Positions 1-8,144 of a stretch of 47,672 nucleotides of DNA are shown in pieces. The DNA is from CAYNYF01 sp964401385 (GTDB taxonomy: Bacteria > Planctomycetota > Phycisphaerae > SM23-33). Location of the stretch: contig CAYNYF010000030.1 of assembly GCA_964401385.1 (NCBI GenBank), forward strand, positions 1 through 47,672, given 5' to 3'. How positions within the stretch are numbered: the first letter of the stretch is position 1; each line of letters begins with the position of its first letter. The position numbers and the translations under genes are program-made. The notes under the pieces were generated by a model. It saw only the letters and a list, made by a program, of their open reading frames with translations, was not told where the DNA came from and made no database searches.

Positions 1-86
1 CGCAGGACCTTGACCTCACCTTTACCTGGAAATCCGGTCAACTCCTGCCAGGCGATCTCTGCTGTGTAAATCGTTGTGGCTTCCAT
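1..86 (-). CDS. Partial cupin-like protein (N-terminus only)
   Basis: An ATG at 86 preceded by a GGGAGAAA ribosome site opens a frame of 28 codons that runs off the left edge. The visible protein begins MEATTIYTAEIAWQELTGFP and continues with a GKGEVKVL segment. The W-x-E-L-x-G-x(2)-G-x-G-x(2)-K-V-L spacing is typical of the start of ChrR-like or small metal-binding cupins, so a cupin fold is inferred. It would be the most distal visible gene of the minus-strand series. With so little sequence the family call is tentative. Confidence 0.45.
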   Translation of the reverse strand, partial: MEATTIYTAEIAWQELTGFPGKGEVKVL

Positions 87-136
87 TGCTTGTTTCTCCC
101 ATAGGTCTCGGAACGATGCCCGCGCAGCCGCCAGTC

Positions 137-256
137 CTATGCGGTCTGGGTAGGGCTCGCCACGGCCTTCCTTTCGTCTACCTGCACAATGGTCATATCG
201 CCAAAGCCAATGCATCTGACCCGCATGCCAGGGTTTCCAAAGTCATGTTCTTCCAC
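137..256 (-). CDS. Possible 39-residue small protein
   Basis: A GTG at 256 sits seven bases after a GGAG ribosome site and opens a 39-codon frame ending in TAG. The product includes the stretch MRVRCIGFGDMTIVQVDE and is followed by the partial cupin gene. I do not recognise the family. It is reported because of the good ribosome site and its place in a gap within a same-strand gene series. It could be a chance frame. Confidence 0.25.
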   Translation of the reverse strand: MEEHDFGNPGMRVRCIGFGDMTIVQVDERKAVASPTQTA

Positions 257-460
257 AAGACATCTCCGCCATGCTCGCCCGCTCCGCTGCGAACAGAGGC
301 GATGTTGTTCCGCATTAACCGAATGCTAATCACATTGACACGTACAATATATGCAGAAGGCGCAGAACAGGGCCATCAGCAGGAGGGCGATCGCGGCCAG
401 CAGGCCTATGGCCCAACGTGATCCTTTCGCATTGCCCTCTTGCTCAGCGTTGTTGCCCGC

Positions 461-1189
461 CTAAGGCGGCCCAAGGCTCAGGCGAAGAACACTTCCGAGC
501 CCAACGAGCGTGCATCGATCGCCGAACCGGTCCTTAAACATCTTTCTGGCCATGTCGCCTGTACAGTGGCAGGGCGCAACGCGCTTGACGCCGAGTTGCT
601 CAAAGCGATCGATCACCCCGCTGACCTCTCTCTTGGAGTATCCGCTCATGTGGTAGCCGCCCACCACGAGTCCAATTGGGCCGCCAGTGACTTCGTTTGC
701 TCTGGCAGCCATATCCGCGACGCCCGGATGTGCGCAGCCGGTAATGAGGACCCACTCGGAGTCCGTCCTTACGCACAGGCCTTGCTCCTCAATGGCGCCT
801 TTGCCCAGCGTCTCCGTTGTCTTGGCCCCGGGGCATACCTCAAGCGATCCATCCGCCTCGACGAGCTGGCCTTTGCGGGAGCGAATTTGCCCTTTGGCAG
901 ACGCCGGGAAGCCCGTCGGAATGCACACGGGGACGTCCGGTCTCGATGCCAGGAACCCTCCCAGGCCGCCAGTATGGTCTCCGTGGACATGACTGATCAC
1001 GACCGCGTCGATCTGGTTCGGTTCGATGCCCAGCTTTCGCATGTTGGCCAGAAGGATTCGACCGTCGCCGCCCGTATCGAACAGGATGACCTTCTCAAGG
1101 CCCTGGACAACACAGGCAAACCCCCACGCGGACGTTAGATCCCCGCGCCCAGCGTTGTTGTCGTACACGACTGTAAATGTCATGGCCAT
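461..1189 (-). CDS. Metallo-beta-lactamase fold hydrolase
   Basis: This is a soluble MBL-fold protein of about 242 residues. The zinc motif HVHGDHTGG (HxHxDH) is plain, as are the upstream LFDTGGDGRILLANM segment, the mid-protein ITGCAHPG and GGYHMSG segments and the late PCHCTG segment. These match the family often annotated as dihydropterin-phosphate synthase-like MBL hydrolases in methanogens and anaerobes. The ATG at 1189 is preferred because GAGG lies six bases upstream; a longer reading reaches 1219. The gene ends in TAG, and the frame stays open for 44 more codons that encode a membrane helix (see findings). The substrate cannot be told from sequence. Confidence 0.85.
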   Translation of the reverse strand: MAMTFTVVYDNNAGRGDLTSAWGFACVVQGLEKVILFDTGGDGRILLANMRKLGIEPNQIDAVVISHVHGDHTGGLGGFLASRPDVPVCIPTGFPASAKGQIRSRKGQLVEADGSLEVCPGAKTTETLGKGAIEEQGLCVRTDSEWVLITGCAHPGVADMAARANEVTGGPIGLVVGGYHMSGYSKREVSGVIDRFEQLGVKRVAPCHCTGDMARKMFKDRFGDRCTLVGLGSVLRLSLGPP

Positions 1190-1375
1190 GCTCATCCTCG
1201 CGGTTGAAGCTCTTTCCAATCAGTCGACCACTGGCAGCTCATGTGAACCCTGTCCCTGGCAACGGCCAAGGTATTATCACAAGCATCCCGTCAACCATAC
1301 GGCGGCAAGCCCCAATGACTTATGGGCCACACCCAAGGCCGCTCTTCTGCTGATAAGTTGAATAGGAGCTGCTTC

Positions 1376-1906
1376 TTATATCTCATTCAATAATTGGGAT
1401 AGCTTTTCACTTACCTTTTCCATCTCGCTTGCTGCTTCTAACACGCCCCGGTAAAGCGCGTCGCTTCTCATTTCCGCGGCTTTATCCGTCCAGCGCCTGA
1501 ATTTCTTGCTATCCTGTTTGTTGTGCCCAACCCAGGATGCCAGGATGACCTTGAGTCTCCCTCTCGCGTCCGTCGGAAACCTTTGGACCACATCCTTAAC
1601 TTTTGACCTGATGATCTCCTCGGGAACTGCTCCCAGCAGCCCATCAACCTTTTCCCCGTCCGCGAAGAACAACTGCATCGGTATACTCATAACTTCATAT
1701 CGTCTTGCTGTCTCGATGTTCTCATCCACGTTGATCTTGCAGAATTTAAACTCATCATATTCCTTGGCAAGCTTGTCATATACAGGAGATACCGCTCTGC
1801 AGGGCCCGCACCAAGGCGCCCAGAAGTCGACCTCGGTCGGCACATCCGATTCCAGCACTTCTTGCTCGAACGTCTGGTCAGTCACTTCCAACACTTTCTT
1901 GCTCAT
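1376..1906 (-). CDS. trxA: Thioredoxin with C-terminal extension
   Basis: The first 105 residues form a thioredoxin domain with the active site WCGPC (Cys33 and Cys36) and the cis-proline near residue 76 (SIPM). A further 70 residues, rich in Lys, Arg and Glu and probably helical, follow the domain. Ordinary thioredoxin is about 105-110 residues, so the extension is unusual and may bind a partner. It lies 81 bases downstream of thioredoxin reductase, which should reduce it, so the pair forms a complete NADPH-thioredoxin system. Its place in the corrinoid/ferredoxin operon suggests maintenance of thiols on oxygen-sensitive enzymes; that is inference. Confidence 0.93.
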   Translation of the reverse strand: MSKKVLEVTDQTFEQEVLESDVPTEVDFWAPWCGPCRAVSPVYDKLAKEYDEFKFCKINVDENIETARRYEVMSIPMQLFFADGEKVDGLLGAVPEEIIRSKVKDVVQRFPTDARGRLKVILASWVGHNKQDSKKFRRWTDKAAEMRSDALYRGVLEAASEMEKVSEKLSQLLNEI

Positions 1907-1987
1907 AATGTGTCGTTCCTCGTTGGTTTCCAGCTCGGGCCTTCACCGTTAACGGTCAATTACAAAACGCTTGCTTATTCAGGGATA

Positions 1988-2905
1988 TTATCCCTTAACA
2001 CCCAGATAACGCTCAGCCGCCATTGCCGCCATACAGCCATGGCCCGCCGCCACGACTGCTTGTTTATACTCCCGATCACAAACATCCCCACAAGCAAACA
2101 CGCCCTCGGTCGTCGTCTGTGTCGTCCCCGGGTCAACAATAACAAAGCCCTTCTCGTCAGTCTCAACCACATCCCTGAATGCTTCCGTTTTGGGATCGTG
2201 CCCGATGGCGACGAAAATGCCCTCGCATTTGACCTCGCGCACCTCATCCGACTCGGCGTTCCGAAGTATTGCCCCGGTGACCAGGTCATTGCCGAGTATG
2301 TCCTCCACGACCCACGGTATCATCCATTCGATTTTGGGAGTCTTTCTCACCTTCGCCACCTCGATCGGGGCGGCCCGCAGATATTCACGTCTGTGAACAA
2401 TTGTTACCTTCGAGGCGAATTTGGTAAGAAACATGGCGTCCTGCATGGCCGTATTTCCGCCTCCTACGACAAGCAGGTTCTTGTCCCTGAAGAAGAATCC
2501 GTCGCACGTGGCACATCCCGATACGCCCTTACCGTAGAACCTTTTTTCCGACGGTATCGGCAAGCGTCTGGCCTGCGCGCCCGTGGCGATTATCAATGCC
2601 TTGGTCTCAATAAGGTTATCGTTCGTCTGCACCTTGAAAATATCGCCACCCCTGGCGACGGCTTCGATAGCCGCCGGCTCAAAACGGGCGCCGAATCTTT
2701 TTGCCTGTTTACGGAACCTGTCCATGAGTTCCATGCCAGAGAGGGCTTCCGGAAACCCCGGATAGTTTTCCACCTCATACGAAACCGTAAGCTGGCCGCC
2801 GGGGGTCAGCCCTTCGAATACCAGAGGGGCGAGGTCACTACGCGCGGCGTAAATCGCGGCCGTCAATCCGGCCGGACCCGAACCGGCTATAACGAGTTGC
2901 TCCAT
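1988..2905 (-). CDS. trxB: Thioredoxin reductase
   Basis: This 305-residue flavoprotein is the usual size for low-molecular-weight thioredoxin reductase. It has the N-terminal FAD motif GSGPAG (residues 8-13), the redox-active pair in CATCDG (Cys131 and Cys134), the NAD(P)H motif GGGNTA near 148, and the C-terminal GVFACGDV FAD motif. It reduces thioredoxin with NAD(P)H, and its partner gene lies immediately downstream. Upstream is groES. Everything is in the same direction with short spacers, consistent with one transcript. Confidence 0.96.
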   Translation of the reverse strand: MEQLVIAGSGPAGLTAAIYAARSDLAPLVFEGLTPGGQLTVSYEVENYPGFPEALSGMELMDRFRKQAKRFGARFEPAAIEAVARGGDIFKVQTNDNLIETKALIIATGAQARRLPIPSEKRFYGKGVSGCATCDGFFFRDKNLLVVGGGNTAMQDAMFLTKFASKVTIVHRREYLRAAPIEVAKVRKTPKIEWMIPWVVEDILGNDLVTGAILRNAESDEVREVKCEGIFVAIGHDPKTEAFRDVVETDEKGFVIVDPGTTQTTTEGVFACGDVCDREYKQAVVAAGHGCMAAMAAERYLGVKG

Positions 2906-3023
2906 ATCTTTCGTTCCTTTTCCCTACGCGGATGCCCTGAACATCCTTACCGGCCGGGAGCGGGTACGCAAAAACTTCGACGACGGTCGCCCACCATGGC
3001 CGCAACCACGGAGATGCCGCGAA

Positions 3024-3308
3024 CTACTCTGGTATCTCCTCGGCGGCGAAATACTTGGCCAGAAGATCTTCAGACGACAACAAGATGTAGTCTTCTCTGT
3101 CTAACTTGATCTCGGTGCCGCCGAATTCCTTGTAGATGATGCGGTCGCCAACTGCGACCTCCTCGGTAGCATCTTCCGCTACAGCTACGACTTCGCCTTC
3201 ATGAAGCCTTTCTCTAGCTGTGTCAGGAAGATATACACCACCCGCTGTCCGCTCATTGGCCTTGAGAGGCTTCACGAGCACATGTCCGTTAATCGGTCTT
3301 GCTTTCAT
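3024..3308 (-). CDS. groES: GroES co-chaperonin
   Basis: The 94-residue product has the 10-kDa chaperonin signature: VLVKPLKANERTAGGVYLPD (mobile loop region), EGEVVAVAED, VGDRIIYKEFGGTEI and a final DYILLSSEDLLA. It would cap the GroEL folding chamber. No groEL lies next to it here, although the two usually form an operon, so this may be a second copy dedicated to the redox operon. Its start overlaps the stop of the preceding Trx-Grx gene by four bases (ATGA-type), indicating translational coupling. Confidence 0.94.
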   Translation of the reverse strand: MKARPINGHVLVKPLKANERTAGGVYLPDTARERLHEGEVVAVAEDATEEVAVGDRIIYKEFGGTEIKLDREDYILLSSEDLLAKYFAAEEIPE

Positions 3309-3907
3309 TGCGATCTTCCTTCCGCTTGAATGCCAAGAAGTCTGCTGAGCTTTGCCTGATCAAAGCCAACCACCAATCGACCGTTGATGTCAGTCTGAGG
3401 TACAGCCATCTGTCCGCTCCGCCGGACCAGCTTCTCAGCCGCCCGCGGGTCCTGTGCCACATTTACCTCTTGAAAGCCCACACCATGCCGGCGCAAGTAC
3501 GTCTTTAGTAGACCACACGCAGGACACCCGGGCCCGCTGTAAACGACAACTCTGCGAGGCCTCTTTTCGGCCCGGGCACCGCCCCGGACCGGCGCTGCGC
3601 CTGAGAAAGCGACCTCATAGAACCGGGCGCTTTGCACGCCTTCGATGAACTTCGTCACCTTCCCTTTCTCGAGTGACAGCACCGTCGGCACATTCTTCAC
3701 GTGGAACTGTTTGTGGATTCCCTTAACCTTTTCTACGTCGACCACGTAAATGGGGATCTCGTCGTTTTGCCGATCAAATTCCTTTAGTTCGGTTAAGGCC
3801 CGGACCGCAGACGCCGAGAATCGGCCATAGAAAGCGAGTACGAAGAAGTCACTGTGCTCCTGCTGCACTGTTTCTAGATGTCCAGCGTCCTTCAGCCAAT
3901 CAATCAC
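3305..3907 (-). CDS. Thioredoxin-like / glutaredoxin-like fusion protein
   Basis: The 200-residue protein has two thiol-redox folds. Residues 1-100 look like a thioredoxin domain with the cis-proline segment KNVPTVLS (Pro74). The place where CxxC should be reads FYGRFSAS, so this half is redox-dead. Residues 118-195 look like a glutaredoxin/NrdH-like domain with CPAC (Cys128, Cys131), the VP cis-proline (170) and the GRLVVGFD end. A Gly/Ala/Arg-rich linker joins them. It overlaps groES and is followed by trxB and trxA. Likely role: electron transfer to disulfides, or client recognition by the inactive half. Confidence 0.8.
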   Translation of the reverse strand: MIDWLKDAGHLETVQQEHSDFFVLAFYGRFSASAVRALTELKEFDRQNDEIPIYVVDVEKVKGIHKQFHVKNVPTVLSLEKGKVTKFIEGVQSARFYEVAFSGAAPVRGGARAEKRPRRVVVYSGPGCPACGLLKTYLRRHGVGFQEVNVAQDPRAAEKLVRRSGQMAVPQTDINGRLVVGFDQAKLSRLLGIQAEGRSQ

Positions 3908-3949
3908 TTCTTTCTCCTCCGTTCGTCTGCGCTTTCATGAATGTGCCTT

Positions 3950-4213
3950 TCATTTATCATTCTCTTGTCCAGGCCTCTGCCGCCGGGCGGGATTGCCTCG
4001 GGGACTCGGCGTGCACGGACCGCACGCCACGTCTCCTCGCCTCGGTTCGCAAAGCGTGAATGCGCAAACACACGCACCCAGCAATAGTGCTCCTCCCACC
4101 AGAACGGCAAGGCGATACCCATACACGGGGTCTACGATGACCCGCCTGTCACCACGAGCATGCGCAGCCGCCTTACCGCTTCTGGTTTCTGCCTTTTCCT
4201 TGTCCATCTGCAT
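3950..4213 (-). CDS. Small single-pass membrane protein
   Basis: The product is about 87 residues. A charged N-terminus (MQMDKEKAETRSGKAAAHAR) is followed by a hydrophobic helix (YRLAVLVGGALLLGACVCAF) and an Arg/Pro/Cys-containing tail. It lies between yggS and the Trx-Grx gene with the same orientation. The start is uncertain: ATG at 4213 or 4207, or a TTG at 4276 just after the yggS stop. I do not recognise a family. The cluster context suggests a membrane anchor or small redox partner, which is inference. Confidence 0.5.
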   Translation of the reverse strand: MQMDKEKAETRSGKAAAHARGDRRVIVDPVYGYRLAVLVGGALLLGACVCAFTLCEPRRGDVACGPCTPSPRGNPARRQRPGQENDK

Positions 4214-4286
4214 CCGCACAACCAGTGACCGCCGCGCCTTGGACCATGCCCGTGAACGAGTCCGCCCATGCCGCAACCGCCGATAC

Positions 4287-4988
4287 TTATCCTCTCTCTC
4301 CGAAAATGGCCGTTCCTATACGCACCATATTAGCGCCTTCCTCAATCGCAATCCGGTATGAGTTCGTCATGCCCATTGACAAGTACCGCATGTCCACCCT
4401 GTCCAGACAGAGGGCTGCGATCCGATCGAATATGTTCTTGACCCGGCGAAAGTACGGGCGGGACTCCTCGGGATTCCCCACACGCGGGCCCATGGTCATC
4501 AGTCCCTCAAGCCTGACGTGCTCAAGCCGTGAGAGTTGCTCGGCACACCGCTCCATGTACTCCTCGAAGGGTTCGTGCTCATCGGGTGATAAACCTGCTT
4601 TCGATTCTTCGCTGCCTATGTTTATCTCTAGGAGGATGGGAGCAATCCGCTTGCCGGCTGCTTCAACTCGCGCGTCAATGGCCATCGCACGCTCCACAGA
4701 GTCAACCGACTGTATCACGTCAAATGCACGAAGGGCTTTGCTGATCTTGTTCTTCTGCAAATGACCAATCATGTGCCAGGTGACGCCCCGAGCCTTTGGG
4801 CCAAGGGACGTTTGCATTTGCATGCCTTCTTGGACGTAGTTCTCCCCAATGTGCGTCGCCCCGGCTTCAATCACGGCAGCGACTTCGTCCGGAGTACGAG
4901 TCTTGGCGGCCACGATGATGTCCGCGTAGGGTGGGACCATGTCTCTTATTCTCTGATAGTTGTCTTTGATGCTCATCACGCTATCCAT
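4287..4988 (-). CDS. YggS-like pyridoxal phosphate homeostasis protein
   Basis: The 233-residue product is a full-length member of the alanine-racemase-fold YggS/PROSC family. The PLP lysine sits in AAKTRTPDEV (Lys29, or Lys25 if the second ATG is used). Other family segments are GENYVQEG, WHMIGHLQKNK, IQSVDSV, LEINIGSEESKAG, GLMTMGP, LSMGMTNSY and VRIGTAIFG. The family binds PLP and maintains its supply rather than catalysing a reaction. It follows remnants of a PLP-dependent Cys/Met enzyme, which gives a loose functional link. Confidence 0.93.
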   Translation of the reverse strand: MDSVMSIKDNYQRIRDMVPPYADIIVAAKTRTPDEVAAVIEAGATHIGENYVQEGMQMQTSLGPKARGVTWHMIGHLQKNKISKALRAFDVIQSVDSVERAMAIDARVEAAGKRIAPILLEINIGSEESKAGLSPDEHEPFEEYMERCAEQLSRLEHVRLEGLMTMGPRVGNPEESRPYFRRVKNIFDRIAALCLDRVDMRYLSMGMTNSYRIAIEEGANMVRIGTAIFGERG

Positions 4989-5106
4989 GATGCGGGAACT
5001 TGCCCGCGTGCCTTTCAGCTCGAGCCCGATTACCGAAAACTCTCATCACATACAGCAACACCCGCGTTGCTCGTGCTATCCGTGTCAGCCTGGTGGGGCT
5101 CCTGAG

Positions 5107-5581
5107 TCATGACTGCCGCGGCAGAAGGCCTCTTCGGCCGAACACGGAGCGGCCGGCCACGACGCCGGTCACCCGCCCGCAGCGGATGCAGATGTCCTCG
5201 GCCACCATCAAGTTGAGGAGAATCCCCCCCGGCGCGGAGGGCCTCGAGGCACAGTGCTGATGCCAGTTCCATCGCGTCAGCCGTGAACAGACACCCGCTG
5301 GCCTCATGCCGCACGCCGGCCTCGTCCAGGATGCCCAAAGCCTGCTGCTGCACGACGACCTCGTTCATCCCCAAGCTGCCGCCCCAGATGCCGCCGCCGG
5401 GGCTGAGCCGCTTCTCGAGCACGGCAACCCGACGACCTGCCTGCGCCAGCCGCCACGCCGCCACCAAGCCCGACGGGCCTGCGCCGACAACCACGACGTC
5501 GCTGCGTAGGGCCTTGGCGAACTTGGTGTGGTAAGCGTCCAGGATCGCCTGCGAAACGTCCGTTTCCTCAAAACCTTCCAT
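5107..5581 (-). pseudogene. Truncated, frameshifted Thi4-type thiazole synthase
   Basis: From ATG 5581 the protein starts MEGFEETDVSQAILDAYHTK and continues with the dinucleotide motif VVVGAGPSGLVAAWRLA and the family stretch LSPGGGIWGGSLGMNEVVV, typical of archaeal/anaerobic Thi4 (sulfide-dependent ADP-thiazole synthase). After EALRAGG the reading continues in another frame (ILLNLMVAEDICIRCGRVTG); the switch falls at a run of seven C near 5224-5230. The frame then ends at a TGA (5107) about 100 residues short, lacking the C-terminal half. This is a broken gene, or an assembly error at the homopolymer plus a deletion. Confidence 0.75.
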
Positions 5582-5612
5582 GCTTCGTTGCCTCGTACTA
5601 CGGTTGCCTGAC

Positions 5613-6209
5613 TCAGCAGAGCTTTTCCGCTGCGGAGTACACTTCTTCGACCCGCAGCGCCGCCGCACCATGTCCAGGGCGTTTCGGCGGGTTCCAGGTC
5701 TTCACGTGGTCGAAGACCTCATTGTGGCCGCCGAGGGCCTTGGCGGCGCTGTGGACTACGAGGTCGGCCCCAAGGTTCAGCGGGTTCTGGTGGTACGGCG
5801 TGGCGAACGTGTTGTCGACCACGACCATGGCCTTGACGGAATCCGCCGCCCTGCGGATGCCGGTCATGTCGATGATCTTGCAGAGCGGGTTGGTGGGCGT
5901 CTCCAGGAAGATCATCCGTGTGCTCGGCCGGACGTGCTCGCCATCGGTGATCTGGCGCAGCACCTCAAAGGAGAGATACCCGTAGTTCACGGCGTTGACG
6001 ATCGGCGTGACCATCGGCCGGTTGCCGTACGGCGTGAGTGGGTCGGGGGCCATGCTCTTATCTTCCTTTCGTGCCGGCGCGCCCATGAGGCCCGACGCGT
6101 CGGCCCCCACACGGAGCACACTGCTCCGGAGGGACGGCGCGAGCCCAGCGTGATACGCCTCAAGACTGGCTTGGGAGACGTCTGTTTCGTCCACTGCGTT
6201 CAACTTCAC
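5613..6209 (-). pseudogene. Chimera of Thi4 N-terminus and internally deleted Cys/Met PLP enzyme
   Basis: The GTG at 6209 directly follows the stop of the corrinoid activator gene. Residues 1-45 repeat a diverged Thi4 N-terminus (DETDVSQASLEAYHAG, then a degraded glycine motif). From MAPDPLTPYGNRPMVTPIV the protein is the start of a cystathionine gamma-synthase-like enzyme. After TDGEHV it jumps to the mid-protein segment RPSTRMIFLETPTNPLCKI, then DNTFATP, GADLVVHSAAKALGGH with the PLP lysine. About 100 family residues are missing between these, and the C-terminal domain is absent. It cannot encode an intact enzyme. Confidence 0.7.
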
Positions 6210-7793
6210 TCAAAAGTACATTTTGTCCGCTACGATGTAGGCGAATTCAGGCTCTCGTTCGTTCGGCTTCGTGTGTTCGATATTCGCGGCGACCTCCTCC
6301 GCCGTCGCCCTGAGTTCCCGCGAGAGCAACATCGCTCGTGCGCCGGCCAGCGCTGCGTTGCCGACACGCACCGTCTTCTCGGGCGCGTGCGGGAGCAGCC
6401 CGATCGCCGCAGCATTCTCCGGGTTGATGAAATTGCCGAAGGCACCGGCCAGATAGATCCTCTCGATGTCGTCAATGCCGACACCGTAGTACTTCATTAG
6501 AAGGTCCTGGTCCGCTCGCAGCCCGGCCTTGGCCGTGATAAGCTGATAGATGTCTTGCTGGGTAATGCTGATCCTATCGGTCAGACGGAACTCGCGCTCG
6601 ATTTTTGCTTTTGGAGTCATGATGCCATTTCGAAGCAGCTCCGCAAGCAGATCAATCAGTCCAGAGCCGCAGATTCCGACGGGCGGCTTGCCGCCGATTG
6701 TCTCGAAGTCCGCGTGACCGTCGTGGAGCCAGATGTTCGTGATCGCCCCAGTGATGGCACCAACGCCACACGTGACCGTGGCCCCCTCGTAGGCGCCGCC
6801 AGCCGCGCAGGATGCCGTCATAATCCGGTGACGGTTGCCCACGGCCACTTCGCCGTTGGTGCCGATGTCGATCAGCATGTTGACGGCGTCGTCCTCATGC
6901 ATGCCGCACGCCACAATGTCAGCAACGGCATCGGCGCCCGCATGGCCGCCGATGAGCGGACCGCCGTAGGCCCTGCAAGCCGGGTTCACCTGTAGGCCGA
7001 TATCAGCCGCCTTGCATTGGACGCACTCCAGGCTTCCCGGCTCGTACGGGATGACCCCCAGAGATCTTACGTCACGCCCGAAGAAGACGTCTCGCATGGT
7101 GCTGTTCCCAACGGCCACGACGTCGTAGACGTACTTGCGAATCTCCCCGTTGCGCTTCTCGAACTCAGCCAGATCCTCATTGATGGCTCCAATGATGGTT
7201 TGCTGCAACTGCTTCAGGCCATCTTCATGCTGCATCGTATGGGCGATGCGAGAGATCACGTCATTCCCGAACAGTATCTGTGGGTTCTTGCGGGCCAGCG
7301 TGCCAAGGCTCCGACCGTCCTGCAGGTCCAGAATTTCCGTGAGGACGGTCGTGGTCCCGACATCGATCGCAAGTCCATATGCTTCGCCCCGGTAGGGCCC
7401 CAGATCCCCGTAGTCGGCGTGAACCACACGGTCTCCGTCGCGCCGAACGGGCGGCGCGAGCTCAACGTGAGTCTCCAGGGCGTCCGACAGGACCGAGTAG
7501 TCGCCAAAGTCGCGGATGAATACATAGATATCCTGCTGCGGGCTGACAGGCCTGGCCTGGCATGCAAGCCTCTCGTCCGGTCCGAGCGAATGCCTTTCTT
7601 CGATCGCCGTTCTGTCGTTCAGGCCGTCGGCGCCCTTGTCGATCCGGACGACGCAACGCCCGCAGGTCCCGACGCCCCCGCATTCGGATGCCACCTCCAC
7701 ACCCACTTTCTGCGCGTGCTCCAGGATGGTTCCGTCGAAGACCTCAACGCCCTCACGTCCTCTGCGATATTGGGGGAAATGCATTCTCGCCAT
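6210..7793 (-). CDS. 2Fe-2S / ASKHA-domain corrinoid activation protein (RACo-like)
   Basis: The 527-residue protein begins at ATG 7793, which has AGGAG five bases upstream; longer readings lack this. Residues 15-90 are a plant-type 2Fe-2S domain with Cys38, Cys44, Cys47 (ECGGVGTCGRC) and Cys78 (LACQ). The rest is the ASKHA (DUF4445) module with AIDVGTTTVLTEI near 142-154, NMLIDIGTNGEVAVGN, CAAGGAYEGA, GICGSGLIDL and LAGAFGNFINPENA. Such proteins use ATP to drive one-electron reduction of Co(II) corrinoid in methyltransferases or the CoFeSP of the Wood-Ljungdahl pathway. At 527 residues it is on the short side for the family. No corrinoid protein or methyltransferase partner is visible in the window. 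Confidence 0.93.
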   Translation of the reverse strand: MARMHFPQYRRGREGVEVFDGTILEHAQKVGVEVASECGGVGTCGRCVVRIDKGADGLNDRTAIEERHSLGPDERLACQARPVSPQQDIYVFIRDFGDYSVLSDALETHVELAPPVRRDGDRVVHADYGDLGPYRGEAYGLAIDVGTTTVLTEILDLQDGRSLGTLARKNPQILFGNDVISRIAHTMQHEDGLKQLQQTIIGAINEDLAEFEKRNGEIRKYVYDVVAVGNSTMRDVFFGRDVRSLGVIPYEPGSLECVQCKAADIGLQVNPACRAYGGPLIGGHAGADAVADIVACGMHEDDAVNMLIDIGTNGEVAVGNRHRIMTASCAAGGAYEGATVTCGVGAITGAITNIWLHDGHADFETIGGKPPVGICGSGLIDLLAELLRNGIMTPKAKIEREFRLTDRISITQQDIYQLITAKAGLRADQDLLMKYYGVGIDDIERIYLAGAFGNFINPENAAAIGLLPHAPEKTVRVGNAALAGARAMLLSRELRATAEEVAANIEHTKPNEREPEFAYIVADKMYF

Positions 7794-7841
7794 GGCTTCT
7801 CCTGTATTGCGGGCCGCCATATATGTTCTTGCCTTTTCGTC

Positions 7842-8144
7842 CTATGTGCTGCCGGAGGAGGAAGTCGGGCGCGCCTCTCGGGCATCAGGCATCATCCCGT
7901 CCGTCTCAGGGCACGCGTTCGTGACCTTGACCGTCGCAACAACATCGCTTTGCCGAGCAGCCGCCTCAAACGCTTCGCCCAACACCCGGAACATGTCCTT
8001 GCACTCGCCGCTGACACGAGAGCTCATCGGACCAACCGCGACGTTTAGGCCGCCGCGACGAAGGCGCGCTACGAAAGAATCAATGGAGCCCATCAGCGTT
8101 GCGGTGCGTAGCGCATAGAGACTCACCTCTGCCTGTACCCTCAT
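7842..8144 (-). CDS. YkoF/MTH1187-like thiamine-binding domain protein
   Basis: The product is 100 residues. VQAEVSLYALRTATL, VGPMSSRVSGE and VKVTNACPE match the YkoF/MTH1187 family, which binds thiamine or hydroxymethylpyrimidine. The ATG (8144) overlaps the TGA of the upstream methyltransferase frame, so the two are translationally coupled. With the nearby Thi4 remnants this hints at a thiamine theme in the operon. The last 20 residues are low-complexity and probably not part of the fold. Confidence 0.8.
   Translation of the reverse strand: MRVQAEVSLYALRTATLMGSIDSFVARLRRGGLNVAVGPMSSRVSGECKDMFRVLGEAFEAAARQSDVVATVKVTNACPETDGMMPDAREARPTSSSGST

Noticed and set aside
326..463. Pyrrolysine at the amber codon of the MBL gene
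   Set aside because: The operon handles corrinoids, which made this tempting. No pylT, pylS or methylamine methyltransferase is in the window, and the codon lies outside the MBL domain. There is no support beyond the open frame.
4990..5110. TPP riboswitch ahead of the Thi4 or YggS region
   Set aside because: No THI-box cores (CTGAGA and ACCTGA in the right order) were found on either strand near these genes.
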